A stretch of 18,377 nucleotides of DNA from Rickettsia typhi. GTDB lineage: Bacteria > Pseudomonadota > Alphaproteobacteria > Rickettsiales > Deianiraeaceae. The position numbers were made by a program, and so were the translations under genes. The notes beneath the pieces were generated by a model that was not told the DNA's origin, did not search any database, and saw only the letters and a program-made list of their open reading frames with translations. This document shows positions 7,165-15,323 of this stretch, one piece after another. The stretch spans positions 1-18,377 of the forward strand of contig CAMCTP010000011.1 in the NCBI GenBank assembly GCA_945878495.1, given 5' to 3'. Position 1 is the first letter of the stretch. Each line of letters begins with the position of its first letter.

Positions 7165-9165
7165 ATGAGTAATCCAATTTTAAAATACAATCACAGCGAT
7201 AATAGACTCGCTGATTGTATAAGAATCTTGACAATGGATGCTATTTTTAATGTAAAATCAGGACACCACGGCATGCCAATGGGAATGGCCGACTTTATGA
7301 CAGTATTATTCAAATATTTCTTCAATTTCAACCCAAATAAACCTGATTGGAACAACAGAGACAGGTTGGTGATTTCGAACGGACACGGATCAATGTTGCT
7401 TTATTCGTTATTATATCTAACCGGTTATCCAGACTGTACAATCGATGAAATTAAGAATTTTAGAAAACTAGGTTCAAAAACCAGCGGACATCCGGAATTC
7501 GAAAAATTATCTGGAATTGAAGCAACAACAGGAGCTCTAGGCCAAGGTTTGGCAAACGCTGTTGGTATGGCTTTTGCTGCAAAGCAAGCTGCTACAAATA
7601 TATCAAATTTAATAAACCACAAAATATACTGTACAGTTGGTGATGGCTGCTTAATGGAAGGATTATCCCAAGAATCATTAAGCTTTGCCGCAGCAAATAA
7701 TTTAAATAATCTGATTATAATTTTTGATGATAATGAGATAACGATAGATGGTAAAACTGCAATTTCAACAAAAGAAAATCAAATTCTCAGATTTAAAGCT
7801 CTTGGATTTGAAACATTTGAAATAGACGGACACAATGTCGATCAAATAAAAAATGTTCTACAAATAATAACATCAAATGCTCTGCAAAAACCGATATTCA
7901 TATCTTGTAAAACAATAATAGGATTTGGAAATCTGGAACATCAAGGAACGTCAGAGGCGCATGGTGCATCAATTTCCGCAAAATCAATTCAAGATTTTAA
8001 ACAAACTTTTAAATATCCAAACGAACCATTTGAGTTACCAAAACGATCTCTATCACAATGGAGATCATTCTGGGAAAGATCTGAAAAAAACTTCAAAAAC
8101 TCTCAAACATTAGACTATCCAGTTCTCGAAAATACCATCAAAGCAACCCAATTAAAACTGGAAAGCTTAAAAAAATATCACATTAGCAATAACCTAAAAA
8201 CAACAACAAGACAGTCAATATCAACAATTATAGACTATCTAGGAAATGACTCTCCTTTCGTTTATGGATCAGCTGATCTTGGAAAATCAACCGGATTGCT
8301 GACATCATCGGCAAGAGAAATATCTTCCGGAAATTTCATGGGAAATTACATTAATTTCGGCGTTAGAGAGCATGGCATGGCCGCCATATCAAACGGTATA
8401 TCGTTGTACAAAAATCATATACCTGTTATCTCAACTTTTTTAACCTTCTCAGACTACATGCGTCCTGCGATAAGAATGTCAGCGCTTATGTATCAAAAAG
8501 TGTTTTACATTTTTACCCACGACTCGGTCATGCTCGGTGAAGATGGTCCAACCCACCAGCCAATTGAACAAATTGAATCCTTAAGATTAATGCCAAATCT
8601 AAACGTGTACAGACCCTGCTCTACAGTAGAGTTAATAGAGTGCATGGAATCTGCAATTCTCGACCAAAAACCATCAGCTTTTATGCTATCAAGACAAAAT
8701 ATAGAAATAGCGATTGACGATGAACAAATTAAGCAATACAATACAATTAATAGATCAAAAAAAGGCGCATATATAATATCAAAAAATCACAACAATCCAC
8801 AGATCACAATAATCGCAAGTGGCTCAGAAGTTGAAGTGTCTCAAAAAATTCAAAGCATATTAACCGAAAAATACGGAATATCAACCAACACCGTATCAGC
8901 TCCAAATATTATCAATTTTTACAAACAAACCAAGGAATACAAAGAATCAATAGTGCCAAAAGATTCGTTTGTAGTGGCGATAGAATTAGCAAATCATAAT
9001 TCCTACGATGCAATCATAAAAAATAACGGCATGAAAATCGGCCTACATGAATTCGGAGAGTCAGGAAATCCAAACGATATAGCAAAACATTACAATTTGG
9101 AACCGGAAATTCTAGCGGAAAGAATAGCCACGGCATTCAAGACTAAAAATATTGAAAACCTTTAG
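7165..9165 (+). CDS. tkt: Transketolase
   Basis: Thiamine-diphosphate enzyme of the non-oxidative pentose phosphate pathway that moves two-carbon units between sugar phosphates. At 666 residues it is full length. N-terminal TPP domain: SGHHGMPMGMAD (32-43), SNGHGSMLLY, TTGALGQGLANAVGMA, and the TPP/Mg signature from GDG (159-161) to Asn-190. Pyrimidine domain: GSADLGKST, the catalytic glutamate in FGVREHGMAA, and HDSVMLGEDGPTHQP. C-terminal transketolase domain: TIIASGSEVEVSQ. Start is the ATG at 7165, with no Shine-Dalgarno. It stands alone on its strand, divergent from rne. Rickettsia species generally lack tkt whereas Anaplasmataceae have it, so its presence argues for a less reduced rickettsial or related lineage. 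Confidence 0.97.
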   Translation: MSNPILKYNHSDNRLADCIRILTMDAIFNVKSGHHGMPMGMADFMTVLFKYFFNFNPNKPDWNNRDRLVISNGHGSMLLYSLLYLTGYPDCTIDEIKNFRKLGSKTSGHPEFEKLSGIEATTGALGQGLANAVGMAFAAKQAATNISNLINHKIYCTVGDGCLMEGLSQESLSFAAANNLNNLIIIFDDNEITIDGKTAISTKENQILRFKALGFETFEIDGHNVDQIKNVLQIITSNALQKPIFISCKTIIGFGNLEHQGTSEAHGASISAKSIQDFKQTFKYPNEPFELPKRSLSQWRSFWERSEKNFKNSQTLDYPVLENTIKATQLKLESLKKYHISNNLKTTTRQSISTIIDYLGNDSPFVYGSADLGKSTGLLTSSAREISSGNFMGNYINFGVREHGMAAISNGISLYKNHIPVISTFLTFSDYMRPAIRMSALMYQKVFYIFTHDSVMLGEDGPTHQPIEQIESLRLMPNLNVYRPCSTVELIECMESAILDQKPSAFMLSRQNIEIAIDDEQIKQYNTINRSKKGAYIISKNHNNPQITIIASGSEVEVSQKIQSILTEKYGISTNTVSAPNIINFYKQTKEYKESIVPKDSFVVAIELANHNSYDAIIKNNGMKIGLHEFGESGNPNDIAKHYNLEPEILAERIATAFKTKNIENL

Positions 9166-9192
9166 AGGTGAAATTATAAAATTACAGTCAAT

Positions 9193-9229
9193 ATAATGGC
9201 AGATGCAAATAAATTTTTCCGGCTATTAT
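9193..9229. terminator. Weak hairpin between convergent tkt and azoR
   Basis: Eight pairs, ATAATGGC (9193-9200) with GCTATTAT (9222-9229), including one G-T wobble, loop of 21. No proper T-run follows on either strand, so this is only a candidate bidirectional terminator in the 73-base gap between two convergent genes. Confidence 0.25.
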
Positions 9230-9238
9230 TGAAAAACA

Positions 9239-9862
9239 TTAGCCATTCATCCATTTTGCTGCAACTTCATCAGCTTTTTGCTCTGCTTTTGCCAATCCGG
9301 ACTTTAAAGCATCGTCTCCACGAGCAACTCCTTCAAGTGTTATAAAATCAACACTTGTAAAGCCAATAAATTTAAAAAATGTTTCAAAAATTTTCATATT
9401 CGCTTCAAGGACGGAATGATCGGAAGATGAATAAACGCCTCCTGATGCAATGCAGATTGCAATTTTTTTGCCACCTTCAATCAAACCAACCGGACCCTTA
9501 TCCGTGTACTTAAAAGTCACGCCAACTCTGGCTATATTATCCATGTAAGCTTTTAATACAGATGGCATGGAAAAATTCCAAAAAGGCGTTCCAATTACCA
9601 CATTATCAACAGATTTAATCTCAGCAATTAGCTCATCTGAAATCTTTAAAACATCAGCATCTGCAATAGTTTTGTGATCAAGCGGCCTATAAGCCGAACC
9701 TATAAAGTCAGCGTCAATATGCTCAATCGCTGGTGAAAACAAATTTCTTATCGTAACCGTTGTGGCAATTTTTTTTTCAATACAATCAATCAGAATTTTA
9801 GCAATTTTTGACGATGTAGATCCATGATCTTTTGGACTTGAATTAATAAATAATATCTTCAT
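9239..9862 (-). CDS. azoR: FMN-dependent NADH:quinone/azo oxidoreductase (AzoR family)
   Basis: Cytoplasmic flavodoxin-fold oxidoreductase that reduces quinones and azo compounds with NAD(P)H. The 207 residues match the family length (about 200). Visible features: the FMN phosphate loop SSPKDHGSTSSKIA near 9-22, the GTPFWNFSMPSVLKAYMDNIARVG flavin-binding stretch, FKYTDKGPVGL, and SGGVYSSSDHS. It starts 2 bases after the gpsA stop, so it is the second gene of a gpsA-azoR unit. Older annotations call this family acyl carrier protein phosphodiesterase; the AzoR assignment is better supported. In an intracellular bacterium the natural role is more likely quinone detoxification than azo cleavage (inference). 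Confidence 0.9.
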   Translation of the reverse strand: MKILFINSSPKDHGSTSSKIAKILIDCIEKKIATTVTIRNLFSPAIEHIDADFIGSAYRPLDHKTIADADVLKISDELIAEIKSVDNVVIGTPFWNFSMPSVLKAYMDNIARVGVTFKYTDKGPVGLIEGGKKIAICIASGGVYSSSDHSVLEANMKIFETFFKFIGFTSVDFITLEGVARGDDALKSGLAKAEQKADEVAAKWMNG

Positions 9863-9864
9863 AT

Positions 9865-11007
9865 TTAAATAAAAAACTGCTTCATAAACTTCTTAATTAA
9901 GATATATAAATTCTTAATAACTGTCAATAAAAATATAATATTTTTTAGCAAGAAATGCCAAGCATTAGAGAACATAACGGAAGTTGGCTTCTGAGAAGCG
10001 GTATTTTTTTCAACGCTATTTAAGCTCGTTTTTGGATTTGAATGCTTATACAAAATATCATAAACCGCATCAATATAACGCAGGCTAACTTTATTCATGG
10101 TAAAAAAAGTACTCTCTTTTGACATATCTCTGATAGATTTTACGGCCCAATACCCCTCTACTAGATAATCCTTCAATACAGCTTCAACCGATTCACCATT
10201 TCCAATTCTAACTCCAAAGCTTTTGTTTCTGGATTTATCATCAAAACAAGTAAGCATTATGTCCCCTATTCCAGCCGATAAATATGCAGTTTCATCCTTT
10301 GAGCCATATAGCTTGCCAAGTCGTTTTATCTCAGAAACAAAACTCATTAATGTTCTAATTATTCTATTTTTTCCAAAACCCAAACCCTCAAGCATTCCAA
10401 CTGTAATAGCCATAACATTTTTCATTGCCCCAAACAATTGAACTCCTATAATATCAGCGGTTGTCTCAATTTTTATATTTGTGCTCTTAAAAATAGCCGC
10501 AACATCACTGCAAACTTTCTGATTTTTACAAGCTAGAGTTGTAACCGAAAGCTCACCATTTAAAATCTCATCCGCAAAATTAGGACCTGAAAATACAAGA
10601 ATATTAATATTTTTGCCACCAAATATATTCTTCAATATTTCGCTATAAAAATAAGGTTTTTTATCACTAATTCCCTTACCGCAAATAACAATACTCGCTC
10701 CATCTGATAAAACAGGTGCAATTTTTGAAGCGGTATCTATCAAGGAATTTGACTCCGTTGTTATAAATATTACACTTGATCCAGCCACACAATCATAAAG
10801 ATTGCTATAAGCATTGGTATTTTTGCTAAAAGTTTTTTCCGAAAAACATCTGGAATTTTGCTTACTAAAATTAAATTCTTGGCAAAAATTATCATCCCTT
10901 GAGTAAAACGATATTTCATATCTATTAAGCAAATCCAGCCTGTACGAAATAGCGGTTCCAAACTTTCCAATTCCTATAAATGATATTTTTTCTTTTTTTA
11001 TTAACAC
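9865..11007 (-). CDS. gpsA: NAD(P)-dependent glycerol-3-phosphate dehydrogenase with hydrophobic C-terminal extension
   Basis: Interconverts dihydroxyacetone phosphate and sn-glycerol 3-phosphate, the phospholipid head-group precursor. Rossmann motif GIGKFG (12-17), CGKGIS with Lys-111, SGPNFADEI (140-148, usually SGPSFAxEV), the catalytic Lys-196 in GAMKNVMAI, GIGDIMLTC (about 247-255) and SRNKSFG. The normal fold ends near residue 322 (AVYDILYKH). The protein then runs on for about 58 residues, first polar (SNPKTSLNS...), then strongly hydrophobic with lysines (about 346-380), which could be a membrane-associating helix or readthrough into AT-rich DNA after loss of the old stop. The family is normally 320-340 residues. 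Start is GTG at 11007; no in-frame ATG is near. azoR follows 2 bases after the stop. Confidence 0.92.
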   Translation of the reverse strand: MLIKKEKISFIGIGKFGTAISYRLDLLNRYEISFYSRDDNFCQEFNFSKQNSRCFSEKTFSKNTNAYSNLYDCVAGSSVIFITTESNSLIDTASKIAPVLSDGASIVICGKGISDKKPYFYSEILKNIFGGKNINILVFSGPNFADEILNGELSVTTLACKNQKVCSDVAAIFKSTNIKIETTADIIGVQLFGAMKNVMAITVGMLEGLGFGKNRIIRTLMSFVSEIKRLGKLYGSKDETAYLSAGIGDIMLTCFDDKSRNKSFGVRIGNGESVEAVLKDYLVEGYWAVKSIRDMSKESTFFTMNKVSLRYIDAVYDILYKHSNPKTSLNSVEKNTASQKPTSVMFSNAWHFLLKNIIFLLTVIKNLYILIKKFMKQFFI

Positions 11008-11119
11008 TAAAAGAATTAGAATTCAGAAATAGATTTATATTCTGAAAAATAATTTGCAATTTTTTTCTTGAAAATACAATTTTTATGTTTTACTAATAAT
11101 TATAACGTTCTGTTTTACA

Positions 11120-12304
11120 ATGATTGAAATAAAAGTTCCAGACCTAGGTGAATCAATAGACTCCGCAACCATCGGAAGTGTTCTAAAAAAAGCCGGTGAT
11201 TTCGTTAAAAAAGATGAACTAATTGCTGAAATCGAAACAGACAAGGTTGTGCTTGAAATATGCGCACCAGCAGCAGGAACGATATCTGAAATCAAATTTA
11301 AATCTCAGGATATTGTAAAAAGTGGTGAAACTTTTGCAATGATAAACACTGAAAATGCAGGATCAACGACTCAAACTCCAGCATCGACATCTGCAGCTCA
11401 ACCGGTTGCAAGTGAATCCAAAACAGAGGATAAAAAAAATCCAAGCCCATCTGCGGAAAAAATGATACAAGAAAACAAACTAAACTCCTGCTCAATTTCC
11501 GGATCAGGTAAAGATGGTCAGGTTTTAAAACATGATGTAATGGATTACCTATCCAAACCTCAACAAACACAATCTGCTTCAGTGGCGACAAGTTTCAAAT
11601 CTACAAAAGAATTCGAAAGAGTTAAGATGTCAAAACTTCGTCAGACAATAGCAAAAAGACTAAAAGATTCTCAAAATAATGCAGCGATATTGACGACATT
11701 CAATGAACTTGACATGTCCTACGCCATGGAGTTAAGATCAAAATACAAGGATCTATTCGAAAAAAAACACGGTGCAAAACTTGGATTCATGTCATTTTTC
11801 ACTAAAGCTGTTGTTGCCGCTTTAAAAGAAATACCATCTGTTAATGCTGAAATCGACGGACAAGACATAATATACAAAAATTTCTACGACATCGGAGTTG
11901 CCGTTGGAACCGAACAAGGTCTAGTTGTTCCTGTTATTCAAGATTGCGATAAACTATCAATGGCTGCAATAGAGCAAAAAATTGCTGAATACGGTAAAAA
12001 AGCTCGTGAAGGTAAGCTATCAATCGCTGAAATGCAAGGTGGGACTTTTACAATATCAAACGGAGGGGTGTATGGCTCACTGCTTTCAACCCCAATAATT
12101 AACCCACCTCAATCCGGAATTTTAGGACTTCATAATATTGTAAAACGTCCTGTTGTTGTCAACGATCAAATCGTAATTAGACCAATGATGTACATCGCTT
12201 TATCCTACGATCACAGAATTATTGACGGAAAAGAAGCTGTTACATTCCTTGTTAGAGTCAAAGAATTCATGGAAAATCCAGCAAGATTGCTCTTGGAGAT
12301 TTAA
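11120..12304 (+). CDS. sucB: Dihydrolipoyllysine-residue succinyltransferase, E2 of 2-oxoglutarate dehydrogenase
   Basis: E2 core of the 2-oxoglutarate dehydrogenase complex, passing succinyl from E1 to CoA; it feeds sucCD at the other end of the window. 394 residues in the usual order: lipoyl domain 1-77 with the lipoylated lysine in IETDKVVLEI (Lys-42); Ala/Ser/Thr/Gln-rich linker about 80-105; peripheral-subunit-binding domain SPSAEKMIQENKL...GSGKDGQVLKHDV (about 109-144); second linker; catalytic domain from about 165 with FTISNGGVYGSLLSTPIINP and the active-site SYDHRIIDG (His-365, Asp-369). GGVYGS and PQSGILG favour SucB over pyruvate dehydrogenase E2. sucA, normally just upstream, is absent; the upstream neighbour is divergent gpsA. 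It is followed 24 bases later by the AHSA1 gene. Confidence 0.96.
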   Translation: MIEIKVPDLGESIDSATIGSVLKKAGDFVKKDELIAEIETDKVVLEICAPAAGTISEIKFKSQDIVKSGETFAMINTENAGSTTQTPASTSAAQPVASESKTEDKKNPSPSAEKMIQENKLNSCSISGSGKDGQVLKHDVMDYLSKPQQTQSASVATSFKSTKEFERVKMSKLRQTIAKRLKDSQNNAAILTTFNELDMSYAMELRSKYKDLFEKKHGAKLGFMSFFTKAVVAALKEIPSVNAEIDGQDIIYKNFYDIGVAVGTEQGLVVPVIQDCDKLSMAAIEQKIAEYGKKAREGKLSIAEMQGGTFTISNGGVYGSLLSTPIINPPQSGILGLHNIVKRPVVVNDQIVIRPMMYIALSYDHRIIDGKEAVTFLVRVKEFMENPARLLLEI

Positions 12305-12328
12305 TTCCACAGTAATTATTAAATCAAT

Positions 12329-12772
12329 ATGTTGGAAAATTCGATAACATTACACCGAGTTTTAACCGCATCACCTGAAAAAGTTTATCGTGCTTTTATT
12401 CAAAGTGATGCACTTGCAAGATGGATAGCTCCTGATGGTTTTACCTGCACAATCCACAATATGGATGTAAAAATTGGTGGTAAATTTAAAATGTCTTTTA
12501 AAAACTTTACAAACGGTCATTCAAGCTCTTTCGGAGGTGAATATCTGGAAATTATTGCAAATAAAAAACTCGTCTACACCGATGTTTTCGACGATGAAAA
12601 CCTAGTTGGAACGATAAAAACTACAGTGATTTTAATGCCAATATCTTGCGGAACCGATTTATTAATCACGCAAGAAAATATCCCAAGTATAATTCCAATA
12701 GAACATTGTTATCTTGGCTGGCAACAATCTTTGCAATATTTGGCAAAACTTGTTGAGCCTAATTTCGATTAA
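12329..12772 (+). CDS. SRPBCC / AHSA1-like domain protein
   Basis: A 147-residue single-domain protein of the AHSA1 branch of the SRPBCC (START-like) superfamily: the N-terminal TASPEKVYRAFIQSDALARWIAPDGF pattern (about 13-38), VKIGGKFKMSF, FGGEYLEI, KLVYTDVF, and a C-terminal amphipathic helix after GWQQSLQYLAKL. These are small helix-grip proteins that bind hydrophobic ligands; bacterial members are mostly uncharacterised, and the name comes from the eukaryotic Hsp90 activator Aha1. No catalytic residues can be assigned. It lies between sucB (24-base gap) and the exported HAD gene (16-base gap), so probably in the same transcript. Role unknown. Confidence 0.85.
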   Translation: MLENSITLHRVLTASPEKVYRAFIQSDALARWIAPDGFTCTIHNMDVKIGGKFKMSFKNFTNGHSSSFGGEYLEIIANKKLVYTDVFDDENLVGTIKTTVILMPISCGTDLLITQENIPSIIPIEHCYLGWQQSLQYLAKLVEPNFD

Positions 12773-12788
12773 AGTTTGAGTAAAATTT

Positions 12789-13598
12789 ATGACTATCTTA
12801 AAAATTGCCGTTGCAGCATTTTTATTTTGCACAACATCTTGCGAGGCAATAACAATCACTAAAACTCAACAAAAAACATTTATTTTTGATTTCGATCACA
12901 CCATTCACAATTCTCCAATATCATATCCAGAGCTAATAGAGATAAGTTCTCTCGGCAAAGAAAAATACAAATCAAAAATCCCAGAAATATACGAATATTA
13001 CAAAACCTTAAAACAGCAAAACAATCTCTCGGAGGTAGCAATCTTGCAAAAAATTATGGCAAAATATCACTTCAAAATAACGCAAAAAGACCTCGATTAC
13101 TCAATAAATCAAGTCAAAAAATACATCACAAAAGACATAAAATCAACCATAATGAAAATAAAATCCCATGGACATAAAGTAATAATTATCGGTGGAGGAA
13201 CCTATGGCTGCGGAATAATTCCTGAAGTTGTAAAAAGCTTAGGTATCGAAAAAGATCAAATTTACTCCGGATACTTTAAAGATTTTACCGATCAGTCAAT
13301 TTCAAAAACATTGTTCGATAATTATAGATATACAAATTGCGGAAATCCTTATCAACAAACGCCAATATCGGACAAAAAAAGCGACCTAATTAAACACCTC
13401 AAACAACAAAATATTATATCTGAAAAAGCAATCCACATAGGCGATGGTGAGAATGATTTAGAAGTCTGGCAAGCTAGTCAAGCTGATTTATTTATAGGTT
13501 TTGGAGTCCATAGAATAGCAAAAAAAGTTGAAAAAAATGCACCGGTTTTTGTTAAATCCATGGCAGAATTGAATCAAAAAATTGACGAATTAATATGA
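12789..13598 (+). CDS. Predicted exported HAD-family (SerB-like) phosphatase, paralogue 1
   Basis: HAD-superfamily phosphatase of 269 residues with an N-terminal signal peptide: basic start, hydrophobic stretch to about residue 14 and a likely signal peptidase I site after CEA (residue 20). Cys-18 is not in a good lipobox (TTSC). HAD motifs: FDFDHT (Asp-34 nucleophile, Asp-36), GDGENDLE (motif IV), and motif III lysine in SDKKSD. Motif II reads IIIGGGTYG, where the paralogue at 15324-16031 has IIISGSF, so the usual Ser/Thr is glycine. The two proteins align well, especially in the last 38 residues (DLFIGFGVHRIAKKV versus DYFIGFGLNAIRPKV). The stop overlaps the start of the next gene by ATGA. 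SerB-like phosphatases are usually cytoplasmic, so an exported form probably acts on another phosphomonoester; substrate unknown. Confidence 0.8.
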   Translation: MTILKIAVAAFLFCTTSCEAITITKTQQKTFIFDFDHTIHNSPISYPELIEISSLGKEKYKSKIPEIYEYYKTLKQQNNLSEVAILQKIMAKYHFKITQKDLDYSINQVKKYITKDIKSTIMKIKSHGHKVIIIGGGTYGCGIIPEVVKSLGIEKDQIYSGYFKDFTDQSISKTLFDNYRYTNCGNPYQQTPISDKKSDLIKHLKQQNIISEKAIHIGDGENDLEVWQASQADLFIGFGVHRIAKKVEKNAPVFVKSMAELNQKIDELI

Positions 13599-14569
13599 AA
13601 TTTATTATCATAATTGCGCTAATTTTTAGCGTATCAATATCTGCAAAAGCAGGTAGCATAAATCATATAAAAGCAAATCCAAAATCTGGATTTTACTCCG
13701 ATTATTTTTATGAAATATCACAAAATACAACGAAAAATGATAAAATAAATATCGTCATAATACCAAATAATACACCGGGAACGATAATTCCCGAAGACGA
13801 TGGAGGCTACCAAAGTCTTTGGAACGGTTATGCAAAAACTTGGGGAATTGGATCAAAAATATCTCGATTGTTGCTCGAAAATTTAAAAATTGTAATTCTT
13901 GCACCGGCATTTCCAACTCAAAACAATAGCGGAATTTACAGTAATCAGCTAAATAAAAAATCGATGGAAACTGATAGATCGGAATGGCTTCGACACGATT
14001 TACAGCTGATTCAAATAATCAAAAACATGAAAATTCGATTAAAAAAACAAGGTTTTAATGTTGACGAACGAGTCTCATTTATCGGATTTTCTTCTCAATC
14101 CGATTTTGCAACACGCTTTGCAATCTTGCATCCGGAAATTGTAAAAATCGTTGCAGTTGGCGGAATTGTAGACTATTTAACACTGCCAATATCAGAATAT
14201 CAAAACCAACAATTACCCTACCCTCTTGGCGTTAATGATGTCAAAAAATTCGAAAAAACAAACTTCAATCTTGAAACATTAAAAAATGTAAAATTCTTCT
14301 TATTTGATGGTGAGGATGATAAAAACACTACTTTTAATAAACAATACGGCGTTTGGAGCGAAAACGATATAGATTTAATTTTCAAACTTTTCGCCGATAA
14401 TAAATATGACGAAAATAATTTATACAACCCAAAAATTCTACATCAATGCTTAGAAATATGGCGAGAAAATGGTATAAATTTTGAATACAAAAAATACCCA
14501 AACACCAAACACAATTTTACCTACGAAATGAAAACCGACGTATTAGATTTTTTTAAAAATAACCTTTGA
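13595..14569 (+). CDS. Predicted exported alpha/beta hydrolase
   Basis: 324 residues. A clear Sec signal peptide (hydrophobic residues 3-15, cleavage likely after AKA at residue 19). The mature part looks like an alpha/beta hydrolase related to esterase or depolymerase types: strand NIVIIPNNT (about 52-60, oxyanion region), the nucleophile elbow GFSSQ (164-168, Ser-166; GxSxQ instead of the common GxSxG), acid candidates in FLFDGEDDKNT (Asp-238, 241 or 242), and His-306 in NTKHNF near the C-terminus, the correct order for a triad. Substrate cannot be read from the sequence. The ATG overlaps the TGA of the HAD gene (ATGA), indicating translational coupling, so the phosphatase and hydrolase are probably made together and exported together. 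Confidence 0.78.
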   Translation: MKFIIIIALIFSVSISAKAGSINHIKANPKSGFYSDYFYEISQNTTKNDKINIVIIPNNTPGTIIPEDDGGYQSLWNGYAKTWGIGSKISRLLLENLKIVILAPAFPTQNNSGIYSNQLNKKSMETDRSEWLRHDLQLIQIIKNMKIRLKKQGFNVDERVSFIGFSSQSDFATRFAILHPEIVKIVAVGGIVDYLTLPISEYQNQQLPYPLGVNDVKKFEKTNFNLETLKNVKFFLFDGEDDKNTTFNKQYGVWSENDIDLIFKLFADNKYDENNLYNPKILHQCLEIWRENGINFEYKKYPNTKHNFTYEMKTDVLDFFKNNL

Positions 14570-14596
14570 CAGTTGAAAATTTGCAAAATAATAAAG

Positions 14597-14653
14597 ATTT
14601 TATATCTTGACAACCGAGCAAAGCGAGATCCTCAATATTTTATATCTTGACAA
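14597..14653 (+). repeat. Pair of 17-bp direct repeats containing TTGACA
   Basis: ATTTTATATCTTGACAA occurs at 14597-14613 and again at 14637-14653, exactly 40 bp apart, in the 125-base gap before recR. Each copy contains a perfect -35 hexamer. The bases between the copies (around CCGAGCAAAGCGAG) are less AT-rich than the surroundings. Origin by tandem duplication is inference. Confidence 0.75.
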
Positions 14654-14674
14654 TATTTTTTCTCACCCAATAAT
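14647..14674 (+). promoter_or_regulatory. Candidate recR promoter
   Basis: TTGACA (14647-14652), inside the second direct-repeat copy, with AATAAT (14669-14674) after 16 bases; the -10 differs from consensus at one position. It lies 20 bases upstream of the recR ATG. The TTGACA of the first repeat copy has no acceptable -10 at a normal distance. Confidence 0.45.
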
Positions 14675-14694
14675 CAATAAAATAAAGAATAAAA

Positions 14695-15297
14695 ATGTCG
14701 GAATATCAAATACAAGATCTCATAGATTTCATTTCACGACTGCCAACCGTTGGCTCAAGAAGTGCTAAAAAAATCGGCATTGCCATGCTAAAAGATAGAA
14801 AAAATTCCATGATAAAATTCGCAAATCTCCTAACCAACCTTGCTGAAAAAGTCAAGGAATGTGAAATTTGCCGCAATATCGATACATCGGAAATATGCAG
14901 CGTGTGCCAAAGCAGAAAAAATGTCGATCAAATCTGTGTTGTCGCAAACATTGAAGATCTGTGGAATATTGAAAAAAGTGGCGCCTACAATGGACTTTAC
15001 TTTACATTATGGGGTCTGCTATCCGCAACCACCTCAACTCTACCAAAAAATCTTGGCATAGATAAATTGTGCAATATGATAGCAACAAAAAAACCAAAAG
15101 AAATAATCTTTGCTCTTGGCTCAACCATGGCATCCCAAACAACATATTATTTTGTCCTCGAAGAACTTGAAAAATTCGCCCTATCCGCAAAATTGGAGCT
15201 TAAATTTACATCACTTGCCTTTGGGATTCCAATGGGCAGCGAAATCGACTATCTTGACGAGGGAACCCTTATTCAAAGCTTTAAAACTAGGGCTTAA
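14695..15297 (+). CDS. recR: Recombination mediator protein RecR
   Basis: Works with RecO (and RecF) to load RecA onto SSB-coated single-stranded gaps in the RecFOR repair pathway. 200 residues, full length. The helix-hairpin-helix reads RLPTVGSRSAKKIG (15-28), followed by a four-cysteine zinc finger C-x2-C...C-x2-C (Cys-56, 59, 68, 71), a Toprim domain starting at ICVVANIEDLWNIEKSGAYNGLYF, and the C-terminal Walker B-like GIPMGSEIDYLDEGTL. The usual LPGVGPKSA is LPTVGSRSA and ICVVEEP is ICVVANI, so the Toprim-start glutamate is replaced. Alphaproteobacteria often carry recR after dnaX-ybaB; here it stands alone after an exported hydrolase and behind a repeat-containing promoter region. Confidence 0.95.
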   Translation: MSEYQIQDLIDFISRLPTVGSRSAKKIGIAMLKDRKNSMIKFANLLTNLAEKVKECEICRNIDTSEICSVCQSRKNVDQICVVANIEDLWNIEKSGAYNGLYFTLWGLLSATTSTLPKNLGIDKLCNMIATKKPKEIIFALGSTMASQTTYYFVLEELEKFALSAKLELKFTSLAFGIPMGSEIDYLDEGTLIQSFKTRA

Positions 15298-15322
15298 AAA
15301 ATATTTCCGCGAACTAAAGCTT
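15276..15322. repeat. 8-bp inverted repeat spanning recR end
   Basis: AAGCTTTA (15276-15283, inside the recR 3' end) and TAAAGCTT (15315-15322) are perfect inverted copies 31 bases apart, covering the gap between convergent recR and the second HAD gene. No T-run follows the right arm, so a terminator role is uncertain. Confidence 0.4.
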
Positions 15323-15323
15323 A

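Noticed and set aside
12789..12860. Lipoprotein signal in the first HAD protein (Cys-18)
   Set aside because: TTSC lacks the Leu/Val at -3 of a lipobox; a signal peptidase I site after CEA fits better.
14634..14661. AATATT...AATATT plus T6 as terminator of the hydrolase operon
   Set aside because: Only six A-T pairs, self-complementary by nature; too weak to call.
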